Positions 33,701 through 40,456 of a stretch of DNA of 64,000 nt are shown here, piece after piece (the stretch's first letter is position 1; each line of letters opens with the position of its first letter). A program made the translations under genes and the position numbers. Under the pieces are notes generated by a model. That model saw only the letters and a list, made by a program, of their open reading frames with translations. It was not told the origin of the DNA and did not search any database. Source of the stretch: JAKPUX01 sp035353815 (GTDB taxonomy: Bacteria > Zhuqueibacterota > Zhuqueibacteria > Residuimicrobiales > Residuimicrobiaceae). The stretch lies in contig DAOQAG010000012.1 in assembly GCA_035353815.1 (NCBI GenBank), forward strand, positions 1-64,000. Direction: 5' to 3'.

Positions 33701-33938
33701 GGCTGGTGGAGCCGCTGTGGGCCACGCCCGGATCCAGGCTGCAGCTGGCGCGGGAGAGGGAATCGGGTTGCCATCCGCTGATCTCCCCCTGGATGTTTCT
33801 CTCAAAACCGGGATTGGAAAGCGCCGGCTGTTGTGGCGCCGCGGCGGCAAGGCCGGATGAGGGGAGTGCAGCCAGCCATGCAGCCGCAAGAACAAGTATC
33901 GGGAAAGAACGCGCAGTGCGGGCGCGGATCGGGATCAT
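30738..33938 (-). CDS. Large exported C45-type Ntn-hydrolase-like protein
   Basis: A 1066-residue exported protein. After the signal peptide (MIPIRARTARSFPILVLAAA) come a carbohydrate-binding-like sandwich (about 35-185; NPGFERNIQGEISGWQPDSL) and a C45/phospholipase-B-like Ntn-hydrolase domain (about 210-570). The candidate nucleophile is the Cys of HKCSSFLANASAT, followed by FGQLFMWNG, FETFPGGIHSG and NAAGIMIGETTVSQTPW. Residues about 640-800 resemble the C-terminal part of M1-type peptidases without the HExxH zinc site, and the last 150 residues form another alpha/beta domain. ATG at 33938 has GGAGG five bases upstream. The substrate could be an acyl-amide, peptide or phospholipid. It is convergent with ApbE. 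Confidence 0.7.
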   Translation of the reverse strand: MIPIRARTARSFPILVLAAAWLAALPSSGLAAAAPQQPALSNPGFERNIQGEISGWQPDSLSRASCSLDPGVAHSGSTSLHLRHAAPQQSAVLSDPVALEVGKLYRLSGWIRTTGVHTDSAQQYPTPLPACLRMAAMPITAWSRPIGGDQEWQRSEALFFAAQASDRVELRLGYRGSASGEAWFDDIEITAVDDITAFIPAERIRWQGKAFRFEEQGWTFLHIEGAPYARGLQYGTLLAQEIKTFINKLAISRNKDNPAMAWRDLRSQVDLLFLRKYETEFMEEMQGIAEGAKRAGVMLFDRPIELLDIVTINSYIDLSYAWDAVRATPHQLSGQRFKGPEDQLDLPERLHKCSSFLANASATADHRIVFGQLFMWNGYMGPEWDVIVDLVPEKGERLVFETFPGGIHSGADFYINAAGIMIGETTVSQTPWNPEGTPQSNRIRLAAQYARSIDDVVKFLSTRNNGMYTNDWLIGDCKNDEIAVFCLGTRAAALWRSSKKQFYDGQNDWYWSDNNPKSLDIRKEYIANPDNAPFDLSFRPWDRDLSFYKFYQQHFGRIDARISMELLGSSPTNRPHACDGKITTSAMAEQMMFMAHYGKVTYREQFINENGRIPDLPMAIPRLSLGYTTFAPLTLTRMIAALEPQAAAKNREKSLESAEVDSFYRFPTELLWANTLFPASPAENWLISGTAAYWQMLNSLPKDTGKARVQLSNDLAELHCRLLYTQSREGSLVPAQARQDYHQTKYYYIPRSRGTVLLHQLRLQLGNRAFSLLMNRLHEAYAGQEVSTARFSEMAREAGGAAAAQVIAQWTGREDLPELLPSCRVSRADSLWRLQLTVEQKGDPYRLAGSVRIQTADKTIWKKILVSGAHHEWSWELQEQPLELTVNAGNDFPVAQERFYTFSNFYDDWDHSLVVYGSSRQIEANHTLALRFARAAADRITETILPVRKDCEFSCTEMAQHDVLLLGGAADNAWVKAIAERCGLELGNGLFAWQGKTYNATNEGLAVVLPNPENPQHMVTILAANSALELYQMAKALPRFPQWALFRDDQIFERGYHETGLDVKLE

Positions 33939-34037
33939 GGGACCTCCAGGTCGAGTGGCGGATACGGGTATGAATGCAGAATGTACGCGATTCATCTCTG
34001 GATTTCAAGATTTTTTTGTCCGGCAAGGAGATTCATC

Positions 34038-34066
34038 TTGATAATACTGGCATTTATCGCTAATTT
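34038..34066 (+). promoter_or_regulatory. Sigma-70-like promoter for the FucP-like gene
   Basis: TTGATA (34038-34043) and TAATTT (34061-34066) are spaced by 17 bp and lie about 64 bp before the ATG at 34130, in a gap between divergent genes. The match is good at -35 and fair at -10. Confidence 0.5.
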
Positions 34067-34129
34067 ATCAGATTAACTTGTGCCACCCATCAGTCACAGA
34101 AAAAGCACATACTATCGAAGGAGAGCGGC

Positions 34130-35539
34130 ATGGCCAGCAGCAGCGGCACGCGTGCGGTACCAGCACCGGGAGCGGGGAATGAACAGAGCTACAAGGGGCC
34201 TTTCGCGATGATGACGGTCCTCTTTTTTATGTGGGGATTTATGACCGTCTGGAATGATATCCTCATTCCGCGGTTCAAGGAGGCCTTCACCCTCAATTAT
34301 TTTCAGGCGATGCTGGTGCAGTTCGCCTTTTTTGGCGCTTATACCATCGGCTCTCTGATTTACTACACCATCTCGATGACCTCCGGCGATCCCATCAACC
34401 GGATCGGCTACAAGAACGGCGTCGTCATCGGACTGATCATCTCCGCGCTGGGCAGCGCCCTCTTTTATCCCGCCGCCCTGATGCTCTCCTACACCTTTTT
34501 CCTCGTCGCGCTTTTTATCGTCGGCCTGGGATTTGCCATGCTGCAGATTGCCGCTAATCCCTATGTCACCATCCTTGGCCCTGAACGCACGGCCCCCAGC
34601 CGCCTCAATCTCTCGCAGGGATTCAATTCCCTGGGCACCACCATCGGCCCGGTCATCGGCGGCTATCTCATCTTCAAGGTCTTCAACCAGCCCGGCATCC
34701 ACGGCGCTGATGCCGTCAAGACACCCTATCTTTGCTTCGCAGCGGTTTTCGTCCTCCTCGCCGTGGTCTTCAAATTCATCCATTTGCCCAATTTCGCCAA
34801 TGCCGAGCCACTCTCCCAAGACGCCGGCGCCCTCAAGCATCCGCACACCGTGCTCGGTATGATCGCTATCCTGATGTACGTCGGCGGCGAGGTTGCCGTC
34901 GGCAGCGCCATCATCAATTTTCTCGGCACACCCCGGCTCGGGAGCATGCCGCACGAAGCCGCCAGCCGCTACCTCTCCTTCTACTGGGGAGGACTGATGA
35001 TCGGCCGCTTCATGGGCGCCTTTGCCCTGAGTGATATGGAGAAGCGCAAGAAGAATCTTCTTGTCGCCGGCATTCCCGTCCTCGCCTTTTTCGTGATTCT
35101 CGCCCTTGCCGGTTGGCATGAGGCCCTGCACTATGGAATATTCCTGCTCATCCTGCTCGGCGCCTTTTATCTGGGCGAGAACAGCGCCCACCGCATGCTG
35201 GCCCTTTTCAGCGGCGTGATCATTGTCCTGCTGCTGATGGGCATGACAGCCAGCGGCACGACCGCGCAGTGGACCATTCTCGCTGTCGGCCTCTTTTGCT
35301 CGGTGATGTGGTCGAACATCTTTTCCCTCGCCATCGAGGGCCTCGGCGCGCTGAAAAGCCAGGCCTCCTCGCTCCTGGTCATGATGATCCTGGGCGGTGC
35401 GCTGCTGCCGCCGCTGCAGGGCTGGATCGCCGATCGGGCCGGGATCCAGTTCTCCTTCATCGTGCCGATGGTGGCCTTTTCCTACGTCGCCTTCTATGGA
35501 GTGTACGGCTGGCGGGCTGGACGCGACCTCAAGGCCTAG
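34130..35539 (+). CDS. FucP/GluP-like MFS sugar:proton symporter
   Basis: A 469-residue twelve-helix transporter of the FHS (fucose-galactose-glucose:H+ symporter) family. The first helix carries FFMWGFMTVWNDILIPRFKE, the typical FHS pattern with a Trp/Asn/Asp set, and the fifth helix region has LQIAANPYVTILGPE followed by RLNLSQGFNSLGTTIGPVIG, both diagnostic of this family. The loop carrying a hydrophilic insert (IHGADAVKTP) is longer than in FucP. GAAGGAGAG precedes the ATG. It probably imports a hexose or 6-deoxyhexose. It has its own promoter and is convergent with the GT2 gene downstream. Confidence 0.9.
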   Translation: MASSSGTRAVPAPGAGNEQSYKGPFAMMTVLFFMWGFMTVWNDILIPRFKEAFTLNYFQAMLVQFAFFGAYTIGSLIYYTISMTSGDPINRIGYKNGVVIGLIISALGSALFYPAALMLSYTFFLVALFIVGLGFAMLQIAANPYVTILGPERTAPSRLNLSQGFNSLGTTIGPVIGGYLIFKVFNQPGIHGADAVKTPYLCFAAVFVLLAVVFKFIHLPNFANAEPLSQDAGALKHPHTVLGMIAILMYVGGEVAVGSAIINFLGTPRLGSMPHEAASRYLSFYWGGLMIGRFMGAFALSDMEKRKKNLLVAGIPVLAFFVILALAGWHEALHYGIFLLILLGAFYLGENSAHRMLALFSGVIIVLLLMGMTASGTTAQWTILAVGLFCSVMWSNIFSLAIEGLGALKSQASSLLVMMILGGALLPPLQGWIADRAGIQFSFIVPMVAFSYVAFYGVYGWRAGRDLKA

Positions 35540-35546
35540 CGGCCTT
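35531..35546. terminator. Small bidirectional hairpin between convergent genes
   Basis: AAGGCC-TAGC-GGCCTT (35531-35546) is a perfect 6-bp stem with a 4-nt loop that includes the stop codon of the FucP-like gene and abuts that of the convergent GT2. Short and without a T-run, it may limit read-through. Confidence 0.35.
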
Positions 35547-36307
35547 CAGGCGGTGAACTCGCGGCGCAGCGCACGCTTCAGGTGCAGGGCTTCGCGCAGC
35601 AGGGAGAAGGGCAACCTCTGGAGACGCAGACGGCTGTCGCGGTCTGCGCTCCAGGTCACCGGAAATTCCCGGATGACCAGGCCTGCGTGCACTGCGCGCA
35701 GGATGACCTCGGCGTCGAAGAGGAAGCCCTGCGAATGACAGGCCCCGTAGAGCATACGAGCGGTCTCACCTGCATAGACCTTGAGACCCGCCTGGGTGTC
35801 GGTCAGGTCACGCGGCAGGCCGAGCAGGCGGGTCATGAAATGGCGGAAAAGAAAGGCGGTGAAGCGGCGGGGGAGGCTTTGCGGACGCAGAATACGGCTG
35901 CCGGGGAGGCGACGCGAGGCATGGGCGATCCGGCAGGCGCCGGATTCGATGAGCTGGAGGCCGCGCCGGATCTCTTCCCAGGGCATGCAGCCGCCGCTGT
36001 CCATGAAGAGAACGATATGGCCCTGTGAAGCCGCCATCCCCTGGCGCACCGCATAGCCCTTGCCGCGATGGGGCGAGAGCGGCAACACACGCAGCGCACA
36101 CCCCGTCAGGGGAGCACAGGCTGCTGCGGCTGCGGCCGTGCCATCGCTGCTGCCATCATCGGCCACCAGGATCTCGCACCGGTAGCCATGACGAAGACAA
36201 AAGGCTGCGGCCGCGCGGAGGTCGCCGCCGATCTTCCGGCGCTCATTCCATACCGGGATGATAATCGAAAGATCGACGCTGCTGGCGTCCTCCGCACGGC
36301 CGGGCAT
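35546..36307 (-). CDS. Family 2 glycosyltransferase (dolichyl-phosphate-glucose-synthase-like)
   Basis: A 253-residue GT2 of the Alg5/polyprenyl-phosphate-sugar-synthase type. It has SIIIPVWNERRKIGGDL, ILVADDGSSDGT and HRGKGYAVRQGMAASQG. In the metal-binding position the usual DAD is replaced by DSG (FMDSGGCMPWEE), which may alter metal or nucleotide-sugar handling. TDTQAGLKVYAGETAR and the FLFDAEVILRA acceptor motif are intact. ATG at 36307 is used; the frame also allows a TTG one codon earlier. No membrane helix is present. It may load a polyprenyl-phosphate sugar for the Agl23-like enzyme, though the two are not adjacent. Confidence 0.85.
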   Translation of the reverse strand: MPGRAEDASSVDLSIIIPVWNERRKIGGDLRAAAAFCLRHGYRCEILVADDGSSDGTAAAAAACAPLTGCALRVLPLSPHRGKGYAVRQGMAASQGHIVLFMDSGGCMPWEEIRRGLQLIESGACRIAHASRRLPGSRILRPQSLPRRFTAFLFRHFMTRLLGLPRDLTDTQAGLKVYAGETARMLYGACHSQGFLFDAEVILRAVHAGLVIREFPVTWSADRDSRLRLQRLPFSLLREALHLKRALRREFTA

Positions 36308-36319
36308 CAAACCATCCAG

Positions 36320-37750
36320 TTATAATTCCTTGACAAAAATATTGCGAAAATGGACCGGGGCGCGGCTGTCGTGGTTCTGCAGGCCGATGTAGCCTTCCGG
36401 AGCAAAGGATTTGATCTTGCCACGCGGCTCGGCCATCCAGTCGTTCACCAGCACGCCATTAAGCTCGACCGTGATCCGGCTGCCGATAAAGCTGATCTTG
36501 TAATGATTCCACTGGCCCGGTTCCTTGAAGGTCAAGGCTTTTGGTGCTTCGGCATCATAGACAGAGCCGGTCTGGTGGATCCCGGTTCCGGCATCATCGA
36601 TCTGGATTTCAAAGGATTTGTAGATATAGTCATCGCTGGACGGCAACTCAGGGACGCGCAGGAACACGCCCGAATTGGTAAAGACCTCGTCGCATTTATA
36701 ATCGAGCTCGAGGATGAAATCACGGTATTTTTTGGCACTGTACCACAACAGGCCCATGCCGCCCTGGCCGGTCAGCTCGCCCTTCTTCTCATCGAGGAGG
36801 AAATGGCCAGGGCCGTAGTGATTCCAGCCCTGTTTGGAATAGTTCCCGCGCCAACGCGGCAGCAGCTGCTGATACTCCTGGAAATAGGTGATGCTTTTGA
36901 TGTATTCCAGCCCTTTGGCGATATTGGGCGAGGGATTGGCGGACTCATCCTCGCGCTCGTGCTCGATCGAGAGATAGCCGTCGTAATCCTGCAATGTCAG
37001 CTCGGCGAGGATGTCGTGGATATTGGCCTTGCCGCTGCCGAAGGGGACGTCTTTGGCCTTTTTGGGATCATTGAAGAGGTCGATATCCTTGAGGTGGGCG
37101 TGCACGATGCGGCCGCGCAAGAGCTGCATCGCCTTGATCGGCTCCCAGCCGGAGCGCATCCAGTGGGCGCTGTCCATGCCCGAGCCGATGCGCTGGTCGA
37201 GTCCCTTGACCTTGGCGAGGACCGTGGTTGGCAGAGCGAAGCGGCTCGGCAGCGGATGATTGTGGACGGCGATCTTGATATCGTACTCCTGCACCATGCG
37301 CTCCAGGGGCTTCCAGTCGCTGAACTCGGGCTCGGTGTTGATCACCTCAATGCCCATCTTGCGGGCGAAATCGAAAATCTGACGCATGGACTGTTCGGTG
37401 CTGTCAAAGTGGACCACGCCATAAGCGACCAGGGTGAGGCTGTTTTTCTCCAGTTCCTTTTTCACCCAGGCGATCTGTTCATCACTCATGGTATGGGAAA
37501 AAACCGCTTGTTCCGGCAGTTCCTTGCTCAGCCGCTGCCCGGGATAGGCTTCCACGTAGCGGATGCCCAGCTCACGGGTCTTGTCGAGGGCCTCGGCGAA
37601 GGTGAACTTGCGAAACGTGTAGGTTTGCATGGACATCTTGAACTTTTTAATGCGCACCTCCCGGTAATCGCCGGCTTCGTCCTGGGCGAAGAGGGAGAGG
37701 GAGAGGCCGAAGAGCAGGGAGAGCAATAGGGTACAATTGAGTTTTACCAT
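36320..37750 (-). CDS. Exported sugar-isomerase (TIM barrel) fused to DUF1080 domain
   Basis: A 476-residue exported protein. After the signal peptide (MVKLNCTLLLSLLFGLSLSL) come a xylose-isomerase-like AP_endonuc_2 barrel (about 35-280; SMQTYTFRKFTFAEAL, VHNHPLPSRF, GIEVINTEPEF, VHAHLKDIDLF, GYLSIEHERE) and a C-terminal DUF1080 jelly-roll (about 295-475; GVFLRVPELPSSDDYIYKSF, WNHYKISFIGSRITVELNG). DUF1080 proteins include 3-keto-glycoside hydrolases or eliminases, and secreted isomerase-like barrels often sit beside Gfo/Idh enzymes. ATG at 37750 has GGAG eight bases upstream. It is followed upstream in the same operon by a Gfo/Idh/MocA gene and an MFS gene, so it should act on 3-keto-sugars. 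Confidence 0.88.
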   Translation of the reverse strand: MVKLNCTLLLSLLFGLSLSLFAQDEAGDYREVRIKKFKMSMQTYTFRKFTFAEALDKTRELGIRYVEAYPGQRLSKELPEQAVFSHTMSDEQIAWVKKELEKNSLTLVAYGVVHFDSTEQSMRQIFDFARKMGIEVINTEPEFSDWKPLERMVQEYDIKIAVHNHPLPSRFALPTTVLAKVKGLDQRIGSGMDSAHWMRSGWEPIKAMQLLRGRIVHAHLKDIDLFNDPKKAKDVPFGSGKANIHDILAELTLQDYDGYLSIEHEREDESANPSPNIAKGLEYIKSITYFQEYQQLLPRWRGNYSKQGWNHYGPGHFLLDEKKGELTGQGGMGLLWYSAKKYRDFILELDYKCDEVFTNSGVFLRVPELPSSDDYIYKSFEIQIDDAGTGIHQTGSVYDAEAPKALTFKEPGQWNHYKISFIGSRITVELNGVLVNDWMAEPRGKIKSFAPEGYIGLQNHDSRAPVHFRNIFVKEL

Positions 37751-37786
37751 CACGTTATCTCCAATCCTGATGCATCAACCAGACGA

Positions 37787-39037
37787 TTATTTTTTTCCCG
37801 GATTCCACTGCCCGCGGGCCACAGCAGGAATATACTCCTCGATGCCGGGCGGTGGATAGGATATCATTTTCTCCTGCTCGGCGCTCATATAGGCCGCCAT
37901 CAGCAGCGTCGTCACTTCGAGCCCGTCTTCGAAAGTCTCCTCCGGGCGTTTGCCGGCGAGAAAGGAGTCGACCATGTGGCGGTCCTCGATGTCATAGCCG
38001 TACTCGTTGCCCTCATTGGCAACCACCGGCATCAGGCCCATCTCGGCATTTTGCTTCTCGACCAGATCCTCGCCCGACCGGCCCGCGACCTCGCGGCTGA
38101 AAAAGACCTTGAGGCCGGTATCGAGGGTGTTAACCTGCATCGAGTATTCGGGGCCGAGCAGTTCCATCGAGAGGCGCAAGCCGGCGCCGACGAAACACCA
38201 CGACGTGGTGGTTTCGACGACGACCTGGTGCCCCTCCTGATCATGGTATTCGATCAGGGAGCGGGCAAAATCCTCGGAGGGGCGGTTGGCATAATCCAGC
38301 TTGCCCTGGCTATACTCGGCCAGGTGGCGGGCATAGTGCGGCCGCTGCCATTTGAGGCAGTTGGTGTAGGCGGTCACTTTTTTGGGAATGAGGGCATTGC
38401 GCGGTGCCCCCGGCGGCGTGAGCAGATAGCGGGCGGTCTCGACCGAGTGGCACATCATGTCATTGAGCACGCCGCCGCCCTGCAGCTCGCCCTCCCAGAA
38501 CCAGGGCATATGCGGTCCGGCATGTTCCTCCGAGGCGCGGGCGAGATAAGGACGGCCAGTGGCCGCGGCACCGCGCTTCCAGACGATCTCGCGGCCGCGA
38601 ATGACCGTTGGCGAGAAGACCTGGTTCTCCAGGTAACCGTCGAGCAGGTTGGCCTTCTTCACCAGATCGACCAGCGCCCGCGCCTCCCGCACATTGCGGC
38701 CCAGCGGTTTTTCGCATGCCACGCCGATCAGCTGGCCCTTGCCGCTGAGGACGGCAGCGGCGATCTCCTCCATAATCTCGACCCGGGTGAAATTAGGGGC
38801 GCAGATCCAGATGGCATCGATGGCGGGATCGGCGACCATCTCGGTGACACTCTTGAAAATCTTGCCTTCCCCCAGGCGCAGGGTCTTGACCAGGGCCGCG
38901 GCCTGTTCGGCTTCAGCTGCGGTTTTAGCCACGATGCCATTGATATCGGCATCGCGCACCCCCACCCAGGAACGGATGTGGAACTGCGCCACGAATCCGC
39001 CGCCAACAAATCCAACCCCCAGAACTTTTTTTGCCAT
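37787..39037 (-). CDS. Cytoplasmic Gfo/Idh/MocA-family oxidoreductase
   Basis: A 416-residue NAD(P)-dependent enzyme without a signal peptide, unlike the two Tat-exported relatives at 23892 and 25335. The Rossmann motif is GVGFVGGGFVAQFH, and the EKPLGRNVREARALVDL motif contains the canonical EKP lysine. A WFWEGELQGGGVLNDMMCHS segment supplies the catalytic-site His. It lies between the isomerase/DUF1080 gene (33-bp gap) and the NupG-like transporter gene (27-bp gap), forming a clear three-gene operon. It probably oxidises or reduces a sugar or keto-sugar brought in by the transporter. Confidence 0.9.
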   Translation of the reverse strand: MAKKVLGVGFVGGGFVAQFHIRSWVGVRDADINGIVAKTAAEAEQAAALVKTLRLGEGKIFKSVTEMVADPAIDAIWICAPNFTRVEIMEEIAAAVLSGKGQLIGVACEKPLGRNVREARALVDLVKKANLLDGYLENQVFSPTVIRGREIVWKRGAAATGRPYLARASEEHAGPHMPWFWEGELQGGGVLNDMMCHSVETARYLLTPPGAPRNALIPKKVTAYTNCLKWQRPHYARHLAEYSQGKLDYANRPSEDFARSLIEYHDQEGHQVVVETTTSWCFVGAGLRLSMELLGPEYSMQVNTLDTGLKVFFSREVAGRSGEDLVEKQNAEMGLMPVVANEGNEYGYDIEDRHMVDSFLAGKRPEETFEDGLEVTTLLMAAYMSAEQEKMISYPPPGIEEYIPAVARGQWNPGKK

Positions 39038-39064
39038 GATATTCTCCAGGATTAATAGGGTTCG

Positions 39065-40282
39065 TCACGCCTGATGAACAGGAGCCTGCTGTTTGCGGCT
39101 GTCCACCCGGAAGAATATCAGGAAGGCTAGGGCGCAAAGGATGGTCAGAGCGCAGGGCACCAGGAAGACATGGGTCCAGTTGGTGACGCCTTCCGGGCTC
39201 GTGAAGAGAGATTTGATCCAGCCGGCAAAAAGGCTGCCGACATAGTTGCCCAGACCATAGGTCACGAGCGTGATAAAACTCTGCGCTGAATTGCGGATAT
39301 CGCTCGGGGCAATGGTGTCAAAATAAATAAAGGCGGCCGCAAAGAAAAAGACGAAGCAAAAACCGTGCAGGGCTAGTGAGGCGATCACCAGCCAGGCCGG
39401 TGAACCGATCGCGAAAATGATATAACGCAGCGGCCAGGCGAGAATGCCGATGGTCAGCACGGTGCGGATGCCGTATTTGGGGAGGGCCCAGGGCAGGAGG
39501 AAGGCCAGCACCAGGATTTCGGCCGCCTGGGCGATGACCATCACCGCAGAGACCGAGTTGGAGGAGACGCCGATCCCGGCATCCGGAGAGGTCAGGAAGG
39601 GGGCCGTCAGGACATAGTAGAACATCAGCTCGGTGGCCACGACAAAGGCGATGATCGTGAAGACCAGAACATTCTTGTCCCGGAGCATCTTGAGGGCTTC
39701 AATAAACGCCCAGGGTTTGGTCGTGTTCTTCTGCGGCGGCGTGTGCGGCAGCGTGAAGGATTGCAGACCCATCACCAGCGAAAAGAGACCGGCCAGCAGC
39801 AGAGTATCGGCTCCATGAGCGGCGCCAAGATAGCGCCATCCGGCGAGCATCAGACCGGCGACGATCCAGCCGATCGTCCCCCACACGCGCACCTGCCCGA
39901 ACTCCTTTTCCGAATTCTGCATATTGATGAAGGCGATCGAATTGGTCAGCGCCATGGTGGGTGCATAAAGCAGGGAGTAGAGAAAGAACATCCACATCAT
40001 CGCGGAATAATCGGTTAGCTGCGAGATGTAGATCAACAGGCCGCCACCGATCAGTTGCAGCACGGCGATGACCTTCTCACTCGAAAAATAACGGTCGGCG
40101 AACTGGCCGCCAATAAAAGGGGCAATGATCGTGGCCAGGGGCAGCAGACTGTAGATGACGCCGATCTGCATCCCGGTGAACTTGAGCGTATCTCCCAGAT
40201 AGGCTGAAAGCACCGGTGACCACGCCCCCCAGATGGCATACTGTAAAAACATCATAATTCCCAGACGAACCTTGACGCTCAT
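39065..40282 (-). CDS. NupG/nucleoside:H+ symporter-type MFS transporter
   Basis: A 405-residue twelve-helix transporter of the nucleoside:proton symporter (NHS)/MFS_1 type. The first helix has LGIMMFLQYAIWGAWSPVLS, the standard signature of this group (F-x2-W-G-x-W), and GGQFADRYFSSEKVIAVLQL is the loop 2-3 signature. ATG at 40282 was chosen because GGAGG lies five bases upstream; a longer start would add eight residues. It is the first gene of the operon with a Gfo/Idh/MocA oxidoreductase and the isomerase/DUF1080 fusion. Members of this family near such enzymes are generally taken to import sugars or keto-sugars. Confidence 0.88.
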   Translation of the reverse strand: MSVKVRLGIMMFLQYAIWGAWSPVLSAYLGDTLKFTGMQIGVIYSLLPLATIIAPFIGGQFADRYFSSEKVIAVLQLIGGGLLIYISQLTDYSAMMWMFFLYSLLYAPTMALTNSIAFINMQNSEKEFGQVRVWGTIGWIVAGLMLAGWRYLGAAHGADTLLLAGLFSLVMGLQSFTLPHTPPQKNTTKPWAFIEALKMLRDKNVLVFTIIAFVVATELMFYYVLTAPFLTSPDAGIGVSSNSVSAVMVIAQAAEILVLAFLLPWALPKYGIRTVLTIGILAWPLRYIIFAIGSPAWLVIASLALHGFCFVFFFAAAFIYFDTIAPSDIRNSAQSFITLVTYGLGNYVGSLFAGWIKSLFTSPEGVTNWTHVFLVPCALTILCALAFLIFFRVDSRKQQAPVHQA

Positions 40283-40456
40283 GCGAACCTCCATCGTTTG
40301 GTGCATTCCTGAACCATCACAACAGGTGAATTAGCCTTTCGGCTTCGGATGATGCGGTACTCTTCTGCCGGCGCCGGCTTGTTCATCCGGCTGCCGGCTC
40401 AAGGCGGCGGTCAAGCGGCTGCCTGTACCCCACCCGGATTACGGCCTCCGGCTCTC

